64,000 bases of DNA, from positions 1 through 64,000 of the forward strand of contig NOWV01000048.1 of assembly GCA_003344405.1 (NCBI GenBank), given 5' to 3'. The translations under genes and the position numbers were made by a program. Below the pieces are notes generated by a model, which saw nothing but the letters and a program-made list of their open reading frames with translations, made no database searches and was not told the DNA's origin. Within the stretch, counting starts at the first letter, position 1. Each line of letters begins with the position of its first letter. Source of the stretch: Trichoplax sp. H2 (Eukaryota; Placozoa; Uniplacotomia; Trichoplacea). Shown one piece after another: positions 12,364 through 27,300 of this stretch.

Positions 12364-15300
12364 TAGTAATGTTGTGATGATTTTAGATGTAAACAACGTT
12401 AAAATATATGTACATACATTATTATTTTTATGATTTATCCATCCATTACCATACATTGGACAAAAGGCAAAGAATTTATGAGACTGCCAACTCCAACGAA
12501 GTCTCCATCAATACAATTTTCCGACTCTAAACGCGATTTATCAACACGCGAAGAATATGTTGTTAAGCCAAATTACAATATCGAAGTGCAAGGACATAGT
12601 ATTATAGCTCAACATACGCCTCTATCTAAAAGAAATTTAGAAGAAAAATTACATTTAGAGTAAGCGATTTGAATGTATACGCGTATATTATATTATAATT
12701 TTAGCCATTTGAAGTTTAATTTTATACCTAATTCTAAATTATTTGTTTTTTTTCTTAATAATGAACAACGAATTATGTCCTTTAACTTTAATTAACTCCC
12801 CAATAATTTGGTGCCAACTTCTACTTCTTATCAATAGTATTCTAATTCAAGAATATAATCAAAAACAATCACTCTTAGTCGAAGAAGACCTTGCAGATAT
12901 TGATCAGTTTTGTGCCAAATATGAATGGCTTTGTGAAATTCATGCTTTCGTCAGACAATGGGGTAATAATCAAATGAATGAACTAAACAAAGTTAATCCT
13001 CAAGTATTTAAGGTATTAAACGAAAACTATAATATTAAATTATCGTAAGTTTGCCATGCTATATGAATAGTTTTTATATGCATCCTCATCATAGCCGTTT
13101 GCATACTATAAGTTGTTGTAGCAATGATGTGCCAAAGTGGCTACTGTAATCCATTTTCTCATTTGATAGGAGCAATTTCAGATCATTAGCCAATGGATTG
13201 AAAGAGTCCAGGAAGTTCCTGATTCATTTATCACAAGCAATAAACTGTTTAATATCCACTGTAAAGGAATAGAATATGCTTTACTACCGAGATTAAAGCA
13301 GATCTTTAAAAATTTGGATAATTTAATTAGCGAGAAATATCACACATTGGCTGTAGGATTTATACGTGGGATTGACAGTTTAACCACTGTAAGTGATTGA
13401 AAGCGCTATCTTATTAACCTGTTGTAGAAAGCTACAACAGAGTGGAATGTATAAATAAGTATAAATTGATCGGAGCACATAAGATAACGTAGGGTAATTT
13501 CTAAATTACTTGTTCAGGAAATGTACGAAAGAAAATTTGACATTGAAAAGTTTGCCAAGTTTGTCCATCGTGTTTCTCAAACGAACGAGAGTCAAAATCA
13601 GCTAGAAGATGATCTTAATAACATCAAATTTTATTACGAGGTAAGATGATTTATTGCAGTTTTTCTAATTTTAAAGACTGAAAGAGATTCACTTCATTTT
13701 CCTTATAATAAATGCTCTATTTAATCGTTTACATAAGTCAGTAGAATCGATTAAGATCGAGAAAATAGTATAATACACAACTTAAAATAGACATGTTCAT
13801 CATCCTTTGAATACTACATAAAGAATTTGTTTTCATTTCTAAAACTGACTTTGTATAATGATGTTAACTATTTGCTATTACAACTAGTGTATTACAAAGC
13901 GCAATTTCATCAATGCATTATATGGAATTTGCTCTTAATTTCATTATGTGATTCACATATTCTAGTAGTGAACAGAATGTACTAGGTGTAACATCTCAGT
14001 AAATTTATCCGTTGTAGGTTATCCGCAAGCACTGCCATCAACCTACTACGGAAGAATCGCATTTGTTATCTAAGGTAGGGTTACTAATTATTCGTTTAGC
14101 ACGGATAAAAATTTTACCTTGTGCGATAAAATATCTCGAAAGAGCTTCAATTTTTCGTTCACTCCATTCCATGAGTAAGTTCTTCACCAGCACTACCGTG
14201 TATAGACGGTTACTAGGCTTCTAATTTAGCTCATAAAGTATAATCTGTTTGGGACTGTATGATATCTATTAAGTTACTTTCGCAGAGACAAGAAAACAGA
14301 TTTTCTTCTTGCATACATTCAATAACTTTCACTACGTGTACTGCTACAACACCGTAGTTCGATGAATAAACATCATAGTTGTAAGGAAAAATAATCTATT
14401 TTCCCTTCTCCAAGATATAACACTCTGCAGCAGTACCAGTGTTGGTTATAGAGGTTAAGCTTTCGAGTCTACAGTAGTTTGATGTGCTGTCTATTCCGAG
14501 AAAGTCTTGAAACTTTATGTCACGATACCCATGACGCTAGTAATTTTTTTACAATAAGTGGCTTTTAATTTAATATCCCCTAATAAAGTGCTCTCAATTG
14601 GTGATACCGCTAAGGAATTAAGTTTAGCAGATCGAGCTACAGGACTTGTTACGATCATCTTATCGGCTTGCTAGAAGAACGTAAAGAATCTAACAGAAAC
14701 AAAAAAATTCTAAGAACGATTTATATTGTAATTTTGTCACGAATCTGAAATTAGCCATAAAAATTATAGTTCAAATGTTAATTCCCTTTCAATGGGATGC
14801 TACGCTAATTCTATACACTCTGACGTACTGTATCGTCATGAATCTTTAGTATCACTGGATGTGAGTTAAAATAGTCATGCAACAACTATCGATTTATTAC
14901 TACCATTATGCGAAATTTGTAGTTATTAACCCTATTACACAATTAGTACCATTATTCTAATTACTGTAAGAGTTTATCCCGGCTAATATCTACGCTATAT
15001 TTCGCTTTCCTCCTTGCAGGGCCTGCAATACGCTATGCAGTATACTGCAGTTATGTAATAATTATCTTTTCAGCTAATGCTCATAGTTTTTGTTACCAGT
15101 GATTGGCAAATAGAAAGAATTATTATTTGATTGTTAGAATAAATTGTAGACTGTCACTAACCTTGCTAAACTGGTCCTTCTCACATTGCATTGTAGCTAA
15201 ATTCTTGTTGGAGGATATTCTCCGTTAGTCTGCTGGATGCCGTTGAATTCGTTGATAGCGAAAAACCAATCATGATTGAAGGTTTAGAAGAAAAGATCAA

Positions 15301-18300
15301 GGTAAATACCGTTAAATGGCATTATGACATTATCCCGATTTTAGTTGCAAATACTTTGATATTGCTAAATTCACTTATTTGATTAATTTGTTCTAGTATA
15401 CTACTGTATATCATACACAGACTCAGCAAATTGAACACTATGTACTATAGTAATATGCGTAGTATGATTTTTCAGCCTTAAGCTACTATATTAACAAGCA
15501 GCAATTCTAAATTTCTACCTAAGATATACGCGATGTAATACCCGTAGTCCTGTGAAAAATAAATATTTCAGTACACGTATGCTATTATATTTTTGGGGGA
15601 AAAGCTATTCTGTGGGATAGCATTAATTAGTAATTCGTTTATATCTCATGATTTTGACACTTATAGGCTCTAGCTGCAGATGCAGAAGACATCGGCAAAG
15701 ATGCAACGTCTGGTATTTTCTTGGATCCCGACCAGAGTCCTTCTCATGCTTTAACGCTTATGAGAGATGTAAGAACAAAATACAGTTATCATTTTTGGAT
15801 TACTTGTATACGTTGACTATCGTTAGATGTAGATTGACAATGTTCTCAGCAGGCAATATTGACTTTGAGTCTAATCATTCACTAATAAAATGATATACGG
15901 GAATTGATCCATTTTATTTTTGAACTTCTCGATCAGCTACGAAATGAATTTCAAGATATTCGAACAAGCTTACTTAATTTAAGTAAATGGCGTGAGTCGA
16001 TTACTGGTCGCCCGTATGATTTTAGCCGTTTAACAGCGATCTTAAAGAATATAGACATACGCCAAGAGATGTGGAAATATATTGAAGTTTCGGAAGGAAG
16101 AATAAGAGATTGGATGAATACATCATTTTATAAGGTATTGATTCTGTCTTCTAGCGTAACAATATCAAACCTAGTTGTAAATTGACATTTTTGAAAGCTT
16201 CTATAAAATTTGATCGCGCTTTATGATATTATAACACGTTTAGTTGGATGTTACCAAATTAATTCATAAAGTAAACGAATGGAAAAATGCATCAGTCCAG
16301 CTCAGAAATCAACTTCCTATAGGAGATCGTGTCCTTGATTACTGGAAAAAGAGTCTGGTTGATATTGAACGTCATACACCATTTCTAGCAAAGCTTTCAA
16401 CGAAATCATTAAAGGTAGGAATAATACGGTATTGGAAATGGCATATTTTATAAGCAACAGTAGAGGATATTTGCTGTAAACGGCTCTTCAATGACTAAAG
16501 AATAGCTGAATAAATGATGCAAGATAATATAACCATGCTATTGACTTCTGTACTAGTATTATAGGTCAGACTATTTAACCATTCCAATTTTATCCCTAAA
16601 TTAGGTGCGCCATTGGAAAGATATATTTATTGGAATTGGCCAACCTTATGATTCTACGTGGCTTTTCACTACTAAAGAGTTGCTATCATTTGATCTAGAG
16701 TTACATACTTCGCTAATTAACTCAGTGGTTGCCAGGGCTGACGCGGAGTTTGCGTTAGAAGGATCTTTTCAGCAAATTTGCAAAGTTTGGGAAGATAAAA
16801 AGTTACAATTGACAAAGCATATACCTATCGTTCAAGGTTCTAGAGCGTGAATTTTTACTTAAAGTTTCGCCTCAACTCTCTATTTTTTGTCGACTCTCCA
16901 TGTAACTTTTTTACTATTACATTCTTTATCAAATGTTTAGTTTCAAATGTAAATCAAACACCAATGTCAACAGATAGCAATGTAAATGAGATAGCTAAGG
17001 TAATGTTAATGTATATATAGTTGTAATTCTCACAAAGTATTTCATCGTGCCACTGTTTTATCGATTTTACAATAACTTAGCAAGAGATCATTGTCATTTT
17101 ATAGCAGGATAGTAGAATGGACGACGATGCTCTTGTTCTTATGGGCGTTGAGGAATTAAAAGTACAATTAGAGGTAAATACGTTATAAATGGACAAATCT
17201 AATACCTATCATATTACAATTATCATTTGATTCACGTTACTGATTAATTAAGTTTTACGTGTGTAGTTGTTACCAGATTATAATATAAGAATACTGGTTA
17301 AACTGTCTTCATGCACTTATGTAAAATTTAATCAAACTACTACCAATGTTATTGAATATTTATTTTGTCTACATGCTCTTATTGATTGATATAAAACGGC
17401 GAGTAGATCATGTTGTTAATCAGTCCTACATTTCTATATCTAATACACAAAATATAATAGGATCACCAGATTACATTGCGTGGAATGCTAGTTTCTTCGC
17501 ACTTAGCAGATTTACGCTATCAAGTCGAAGCATGGTCAACAATGTTGCAGCAACTTAATGAAATTATTGATAGTTGGAGCAATTGCCAACAAAAAGTAAA
17601 ATCACTGCCCTATTTTTAGAATTATATTATTATAATTTCTAAAAGGATATATTGCTAATTTATGCCATTTTCCTACAGTGGCTTCTCTTATATAATGTGT
17701 TTCAAAGAAAGCGTATTAAAACTGACTTGAGCAAGCAATATCAAGAATTTGAAAAGATCAACTCTGGTTATAAGGATTTCCTGAGATCAGTTGTCGAAAA
17801 TCCCAAAGTTTTGAATTTAGTGAATCGTCGAAGGAGCCAGAAAGCCCATAAAGATGTCCACGGAGAGAATCTGTTGCAATTACTATTCAACTACAGCGAT
17901 ACTCAGGTGCATTATACATTTTGACCTTGTTTATTTAAATCAAATGTTCCAGTATCCATTTTTCTAGCTGTTACTAAATCTAAAGTCACTACAAATTAGT
18001 ACAGTATCAATATTAATCTCCACTACTACTTAGTGTTAATGCAGCTGAAAAACATTCATTACGTTACGTTTTGTTTATATGCTCTACGTCGTTCTATTTA
18101 TCTCACAAGACTTTTTATCACGTAGGACCAAATAATAAAACATCTGTATTTTCTTTTGGAAGAAGCTCGTAATGAATTTCCAAGATTTTATTTTATTAGC
18201 AATCATCAATTATTAGATATTATGTCGTACGCAGATAATCCATCAGCATTAGCACAATTTGTAAATCACTGTTTTCCTGGAATTTTATCATTAAAATTGA

Positions 18301-21300
18301 TTCTTCCGGAACAAACTATTTCTGTCATGAGAAATACTACTAATGAAATCAATGCGGCTTTCAACGGTAATGATTAATAAGGTTGAATTTTTTAATTATT
18401 TTTCTTTAAGAGGAGGAGAGATTGAATAATTATAACTAATTCTATTTGATCTTGAAATAGCTCATTTATTACAAGTATCAGCACTCGAAGGCAACCTAGA
18501 TGAAGTTATCGAATTGACAACAAGAATAAAGGCGGAATCCCAGCCACATAAATGGTTTGCAGCAGTGGAAACTGGCATGAAAGAAAGTTTAGCTATTATT
18601 TTACAGGATTGTCTTCATAGTCGATTGGATGGTATGAAAGCGCCAGATGATATCTCAAGTCTAAATAAATTACATTACGTTATTGAAAGTAAATTAACTG
18701 GACAACTACAATATTGGCGTTATGGCGATAATATTATATCTTATTTTATGAGATATCCTTCGCAATGTATCGAACTAGTGGAAGCAATTGTATGGGCCCA
18801 ATGTGTCCTGTTAACTTGCTCTCGAGTTACGCCTGTCAGATTTACAGACATTAAGTATGCTAATCATCAACACAATACTAGCTCGCGGAAACAACGCATA
18901 TATCTAAATTTTGTCGTATTTATTTTTTTGTTTTAATGTACTTATTTTTGTTTCAGGGAATGGCTAATATCGAATATCAACTTTCTTGTTGACAACCTTA
19001 ATACTGGTATTAAATATCGAGTAGCTGAGCATGCCCAAAAAAGAATTACCCTCCTTATCACATCACTAATTACAAGAGCAGTTTATCATAGAGACGTTAT
19101 GGATAGTAAGCTTATTTATACTTGCTATCTTAAAATCTATGTGTTGCTAAATTAAATTAAATTGTATATAAATCAATGTGTGCTAGGCAATACAATTGAT
19201 ATGTATCTTTTTATTATCTTAACCTTTTAGGATTGAATGAATTTGCAAGTTACTCACCAAGAAGCTTCGAATGGCAGAGCACATTACGTTACGATATCAA
19301 GTACATGAAAGAAAGTATTTCTCCCAAGCAACGTTATAAATTTGCAAATCAATCCGAACTATCGCAGATGTTTAATTTAATGCACATCGATTGCAATCTC
19401 AATATTGTTGGTAGACAGATTCAATATGGATATGAGTATAGTGGACCATACTCTAGATTAGTTTTAACTCCATTAACTGAACGTTGCTTTATTGCCATGG
19501 CTAGTGCTATCAGTAATTACCAGTGTGGAGCAATAACTGGCTCAGCTGTATTCGGTAAAGCGGAAACAATTCGAGAATTAGGCCTATCTACAGCACATCA
19601 TTCTGTCATCTTCAGCTGTAGTAGTTTTATGGATATAAGCAATTTCTCCAATCTTTTAACCGGTGTATTAAAAAGTGGCAGTTGGCTTAATTTACTACGA
19701 GTTGATTTATTGCCAACCAACGTCTTATCGGTTCTTAGTCACTATCTCAATCAATTAAGAGATGGATTAAAATGCTTAGATCTATCACAATCCAGTCAAT
19801 ATAGTCAACGTGGTAAAACAGTCTATCAATTAGATTATGACTTCAATGAAGGCCTCGAGGAGATTCTAATCCCAATTTATTCCCGTCGAAATTCAATCAA
19901 TACACTGCATAGTTTCATATCTAAAAAAGAAGATAGCAGTCACCATCAACGTTCTACTCCATTACTGCATCAGCTGCAACGTCGTAATTCAACGGGATCT
20001 TTATCTGGATCAATTCAGACTGCTCACAGGCCGATGAAAAAACAACATTCTAATTTTGAATATCATTTTCAGCATCGATCAGCTAATGATATGAAACGCT
20101 CAGCTATTGATTACCTTAAAACAACATGTAATTCGACTCCACCAAAAGTGTTACCGTTAGGTTCTATATGCTTCCAACAGCAATTAATCCAAGCTAATCC
20201 TCATCTAGGGTGTTTTGTTACTATGGAAGCACACCAGATATTAGGAAGTAGACTACCTGATAACTTTCGCAAATTGTTGCGTCCAATGTGTATTATTCAA
20301 CCCGATATTCGCCCAATTACTGAAGTTCTTCTGCTGTGTGGCGGTTTTAATCAAATCACCTATTTATCCAGTAAAATAGAGAAATTATGGAAAATGGCTG
20401 AAACTCAATTAACGTCTTCGTTGTCCTTGAAACTATTACGTGAAATACTGAACTGTTCAAGGCAGAAACTTGAAGAAATCAAAATACAACAATTGATTCA
20501 AAGTGATCTTGATCAGTCATCGCCTACAAATCCTGATAATATCAAATATAGTAGTCCTGCACCATCAGAAACGCTTACAACAAGATCGGCATCCCCTATT
20601 TCGTCTACATTAAATCGTTCACCTGTCATGAGTGATCAGGAAAGCAATATCTCCATTATCATGGAGGAAAGTGCTATAGTTTATGGGATACAAACTATTG
20701 CAAAAGCGCAATTACTGATTAATGATAATATTATTATAAAAAGATTAGCCGAAGATGTATTCCCAGTGCATCGTAAGATAGAAAATATTGAAAATTTGTC
20801 AGCTGACGATTCAACCTTAATTACAGCAGTTAAAGAACAGTTGAAATTGGAATATTTAGAACCAACGCCTACTACAATCAATAAAATCATCAGCTTAAAT
20901 ATGAGTATCAAAAATCATTTAGGTGTTATTCTATTCGGTCCTTCAGGTAGCGGTAAAAGTACTTCATATGAAATGTTAAGTCGGGTCTTAAATGTTCTTC
21001 ATACTGAACAATTATATCAACAGTCCCCATCAAATAGACCCGTAACCAAAGGTGGCAGCAAAACCAATTACATTGGGCAAGATAATGAACCGACTAAAGC
21101 CATTAATAGTGAAGAGTTAACTACGGTATCGACCGGTCCTCAACCGACATTTCCTCGAGTCGAAACAATTATTACTTACGTTAAATCATTAAGCAACAAG
21201 CAGCTGTTCGGTTCTACCGATTCTAAGGATGGTTGGCAAGATGGTTTAGTGTCTAAGTTATTTCGCGATGCTGCACAATCCCAACGTCAACAGGCAACAC

Positions 21301-24300
21301 AACGAAGCTACTCCTCAGTCAGTAAATGGTTCATATTCGACGGTGTCATGGACACATCTTGGACCGAATTGTTCATTAAATTATTAGATCGATCAACTAT
21401 TACTTTACCAAGTTCAGAAAAAATTACACTACCTTCGTCTTGTTCACTGCTCTTCGAATTATGTGATTTAACAGATGCTAGCCCATCTATTGTTACGCGT
21501 TGCAGTCTTGTCCATAACGGTAGTGATGGAGTTAGTTGGAAACATTTAATTAGCAAATGGCGTCAAAATTCCATCGGTAATTGGCACATATCAGATCACG
21601 ATATGGATTTACTAGCCTCATTAATTGAGAACATCATGGAGCCAGCAATAGAGTTTTTCCGCTCGCATCGGTCTAAAACGATGAATGATTTTCATTCAGT
21701 AGGTGTTGTTGAAGGTATTCATGAAATTCACTCCTTGTTGACTATCCTTTCCGCTTTATTCGACCGTTATATGTCGAGAGAGGGTTTATCAACCGCTGAC
21801 TCGACTACTACGGATTCTACTAAAAGTTTTAGTCGAGATATAGGCAGTTCACGACAGTCTACTCCATCTAGTCCATTGAGAACTAGGTACAGCGGATCAA
21901 GCCTAGCTGTAGTTAACCTATTAGCTTATGCCTACATTTGGAGTTTAGGTGGAAACTTGAATGAAGAATTGCATCAACAATTTGATTTATTAGTTCGTAA
22001 ATGTTTATCATCCTACGGTATACAGCTACCAAAGATGGGATTGGTATTTGACTATTTATATGATAAAAGAACTAGCCAGCTTGTCCAGTGGGAGTCTGTT
22101 TATAGTAGTAGCCAGCGAATGATCCCGTCATCCTATTTTACTACATGCAATGTAAGTAGATATTGATAATGGTTTTAGTCATTTTAATTATATACAGGTA
22201 TCAATTATTATACTTACCTATGTAATTGAAAACGATATTATAGCTAGAAAAGTACTTTCATCTGCTGGAGATATTAGTTGCAAGCGGTTCCTCCGTTGTG
22301 TTAGTTGGAGAGTCTGGTGTCGGTAAAGGGTCTATGATTCAGGTAAACCATATTATCAACGACTAAAGTTGTCGAAGACTTTTACCGAGACTTTGCCTTC
22401 TAAAATTAAAAATAACTTGAATTTCACTGCTTACAGTGTATAGTTATGTTGATTTAATTTAAAAAAAATACATTCTATATTTTTCCTATTTCAATTTGCT
22501 TTCTAGAATCGTATTCAATCGCGGCATTCCTATACCAAAATTACAATAACTCCGAACTTGCAAGTTGATGAACTACTAGATACTATCAACAATAAATTAA
22601 ATAGTTTTGAACGTTTCCAAATTGGCAGGCAAAATAATCCACAACAAACGGGCTCGCGAAAACTACTTTTTTACTTAGACGATCTTTCAACAGCTTACAA
22701 TGATCCTACCGCTAATGCACAGCCAATCTGTGAAATTCTTCGTCAAGTAATATCCATAGGTTAGTAACTGAAGGAATAATATTCGTGAATACTATCAATT
22801 TTTAGAAGAGTTTGAATACTTTCAAAGTAAATTTATATTGTAGTTTTAAAAATTACGTATACTTTATACTGTATTAATCAATTAATGCAGTAGTGATTCA
22901 TGATCACATCAATTATATTTTATATATAAATTTATAATGTAGGTGGAACATTTCATCGGCACCGATTAAATTTTAGGAACATGAGACATATTCATTTTAT
23001 TATTACTGCTACTGATCCTTATACCGCCGGTATGGGAGGTGGCGTATCGAGATACTGCATCAGTAGTCGCTTTCTCAGATTATTTCCAGTTATTCGACTA
23101 CGTAACTCGAGTCATGAGCAGTTAACTGATCTCTTCAATACATCAATCAACTGTTGGCTAGAGCAGATAGTACCTCATCCTTTGGCTTGCTCAAATGAAT
23201 TATCCAATGCACTTGCAACAGCAACGGTTGAATTATATACAAAAATTAAAGCTAACCTAAAGCCAACTCCACTCCATCCACAATATGTTTTTACCTTACA
23301 CAATCTTCATAGAGTTTTAAGCAGGATGTTTTCTGTTTCCGTTAACCCGAGAAGTGTTCGACGACGATCATTTGTTCAATTTACAAATAACGATAAAACT
23401 ACCGATAGGAAAGGTATGGAATATGTGGATAGGATAAATAATAAACATGTCGGCTTCAGAATATTATAATTAGGCCGGAGTCAGAAAACTTTCATTTTGA
23501 TCTAAATATGACCCTTCCCTTTTAGCACTATCTAGTGTAAGTCAAGATCCAAATTTGCCAGTAATACGTACCACTATACGATTATGGTGTCATGAAGTTA
23601 GCAGAGAATTTTCCGACAGATTAACCAATGAAAACGATCAACACCTTTATGAAGAAGAACTACGTCAAATTGTTATTAAACATTTTTGCAGTCGCAGGTC
23701 ACCGACTACGAATTTACCTTCAAAGGCTACTAGCAACAGTCTTACTATTCCAAGTAAGAGAGATCTACGAAATAATAGATATTATACGCTCTCGTACTAA
23801 GTTGATATAAATATATTTACGAGTATATATACATAGATACATTAAATCATATCGGCCTTTCAATCGTTTAATGTGTTATTAATAATATTTTTAACTCAGA
23901 AACTCCTGTTAAAAAACCAATGCTGCTTACTGTTAATCTGCCTGAAGCATTATCGACTCCTAATTCATCTAACGATCCATTAATACAGCGAGAAGCTTTA
24001 TTCTCATCCCGAGAAAAGCTTAGAGATATCGTTTTTACTAAATACTTTATGCCCAACAGTGATGGGAGATTTAATCGTGGTGACTTTAATCGATATTATA
24101 CGGAATGTAGTCTAGGGGAATTTAGAATTGGATTAGAACAATGTCTTGCAACGTATAATGAAGAAACTTCCACTCAACGTATTGAATTTGCCTTTTTCCC
24201 CGAAGCAGTTGAACATATCAGGCATGCAGTAAATGCATTATCAATACCCGGCAGTCATTGCTTAATGATAGGTGTTCCTGGCTCTGGAAAAAGTACAATT

Positions 24301-27300
24301 GTAAAATTGGCTACCTTTGCTGCAAATTGTGAGGTAAAATTGGGAAAATTTTCACTGTAGTAACTGCTAGTTCTATTCCTGGGTGTGGACGTAGTTCTAT
24401 TCTTTTTTTAACCACATGTACAAAATCTTTTCAAGGGTTACAATTGTACTACAATAGTTTCTTATTAATCAAAATATAAAAATTATTACAGTTCAGAAAA
24501 TATAACCTAGTCATCTTCTTTGTGTTAAAATTGAATAGTTATGCTTTTAAAATGATCTCAAACTGTTACGTTGTGTTGCGTAAAGGTCTTAAAAATCGAC
24601 AGCAGTATGATTGATCAAGAAATTTCGGATACGATAAAAATTGCTTGCTTGTCTGCTGGGATGTATGAAAAAAGAACTGTTTTATTGGTATCTGATACGC
24701 TGCCAGAAAAATGGATGTACTATATTTCCTGTTCCTTAATGACCGACGGTAATTAATTTGAAATATGGTTTTTAAATGCAGTTAAAACTGCATCTAACAT
24801 TACAGTATATGGTATTAGTTTGCTTCATATGGCACTACAGATACACCTTTTATGCGGCTAAAATACTTTAACGTTTGATTGCTCACCACAATGGATCAAT
24901 TGCGGGATTGTCATTATTTGTAAATAACATTCGTTGATATCTATTTTCAATACAGGCATTATTCCAGGTTTAATTACACCTAGTGAACTAATGAACATTT
25001 GGTCACAAAAAGCAACTGGTATTGGAACGAGAAGAATTGATAATCCGGATGTAGTATATGACCAATTTACGAATTTAGTACGAAAACATCTCCATGTCAT
25101 TGTTAGCTTGACATATCGAGGTGGAGCCGAAGAGGATTTTTCATATGCGGAAAGAAGTTTATTAACAATGCTTAATAAATTTCCTCAGATGCTCATCAAT
25201 TCTTCTTGTGTTGATATCTACAAGCCTTTGTCGATAGCATCATTACAAATTTTTGCTCAAGAATGGTTAGAGAATAATTTCATACCATTAATCGATACGA
25301 ACGTTGATCATGATTATGATCTCGTTAGCCGTCTCGACAAAATTAGTAACGCGATCGCTAGGATCTATGCTATCTCACGAGATACCGCCATTCAACTATC
25401 CATTAAAGATTCATCCTATGATGAAATGTTTACTTTGGATACTTACAATGAATATTTAGTTCTTATTAGGACGATAGCATGCGATATTCTCGATAAGGAA
25501 AAGGTATTAGAATAAAATAAAACTTGTTTTCAAATCGTAACACAAAGATAAGATTAATCATTGTAACATTCTTTGATCAATTAGGAAATTACTAAGATCT
25601 ATGAAAGTGGATTGAAGAAGTTAAACGAAGTTGAATGTGAAGTTGAGATGATAGAAAATCGATTATCTCAGTTAAAACCTGTTCTTCAACAAAATCAAAG
25701 GATCTCACAACAGTGGCAAGCGGCAGTTGTTCAAGAGAAGGAAGATTATGTAAAGGCTCGCGATGAGTGTCGTGATACTGAGAAAGAAATCGTGCGAATT
25801 GGTGATATAATACGAGAACTTAAAGAAGATGCTCATACGGAATTAAATAAGGTTGACGAGCAGGCAGCGGTGCCTTAATATTAGCATTACATTATGTCTC
25901 AACGGATATATAGCATTAGAAATCTCTCTAAAGCAAAGCGTTAAATTATTGCCTACGGTATCATATCTAAAAACTTGCTCTATATTACTTTTCATCGTAA
26001 ATTAGGTTTTGCCATTATTTGAAACTGCTCTCAAAGCTCTAAAATCATTAAAGCCTCAGGACGTTGATGAATTACGAACTTATAGGGATCCACCTGATGC
26101 GGTTGTCCATGTTATGAATGCAATTTGCGTGCTTTTCGATCGTGAAAGAAGGTATGGCACGTTATTGCAGTAATATTTATGTTCGTTTCCTCATTGATTG
26201 AATCAAATAAACTAACGATACATAAAATATTCTATTGTAACGCATTTATAAAACACAAAATTGTAGTTGGTTTGAATCGAAACGACTTTTATACCGCGAA
26301 AATTTCTTCTTGGATTTGGAACTATACGACAAAGATAATCTATCAGATAGCAAACATAAGGAACTTCGACGATTTTACAATAATCCGCAAATGAAACCTG
26401 AAGTGGTTGGCCAATCAAGTGCTGCTGCATGTTCTCTATGTCGATGGATTCGAGCTTTATATGAGTATTCTACTGTGTACCGAAAATTAACTCCTAGACG
26501 TCAGTTCCTACAAGAAGAATCTAAACGACTTATTAAAGTAATTGATAAAAGAACATAGCATATTATTGCATTAATGAACTTAAATCAATTCGGTGAAATT
26601 TAGCAAAATCGCTTGCAGCTTTGCTAATCATCATGATATCGCTTAACTGCAGTAATAGTTTTATAGAGGCCAGTAAGAATAGTATTTCAATTGAAAGTAA
26701 TTTCTGATTATGATTGTATCAGGTGGAAACGTTACTTGGTGATCGACGGTTAACCTGTGAAGGCATTAGAAGGAAATTGGAGTCAAAGTTGCAGTCTCAT
26801 AAAGATTGTATTCGACAAGTTAAAGAAACTGAAAAGAGAATTCAGGTCCTTGTCATATATACCTTATATGTAATATTACTCAAGCATAGGGACAGTATTT
26901 TACAAGTTGTAGTGAAAAAAATTCATTTTTCTGTAGATTTAACTATGGAAAGATAGACTTATTATGGTATACAGCTAAATAGCCTTGCTTGCTACTTTAT
27001 TCCTTTATTTCTATCTTTAGGAATCGAATGATAGAATTGATAGCGCTACGACATTAATTGAAAGTTTAAGGTTACACACTGGTGACTGGAAAAAGAAGGT
27101 TGCAGATTCTAAAGAAAATATTAATTCTTGTTTCGGTGATGCTTTAGTAGCTGCTGCTTGTGTTTGCTTTCATGGTCCTTTCAGTATGGAAACAAGACTG
27201 CAATTGCAGCAACTATGGATTGATGCATGTCAAAGTGGTGGTCAAAACGCAGCCACCACGGAAAATAATTCTCTACAAGGTTCCATACCAGTTCGAAAGA

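Noticed and set aside
12364-12430. Splitting the dynein-like gene into two genes at the stop near 12361
   Set aside because: The left part encodes axonemal-dynein tail blocks and the right part continues the same protein in order. A GT donor before the stop (about 12320) allows splicing, although transcript proof is lacking.
17346-17558. Open frame overlapping the dynein-like linker region
   Set aside because: The AG ending at 17460 opens a different frame giving DHQITLRGM...RYQVEAW, which matches the conserved dynein linker and joins in frame to the next exon.
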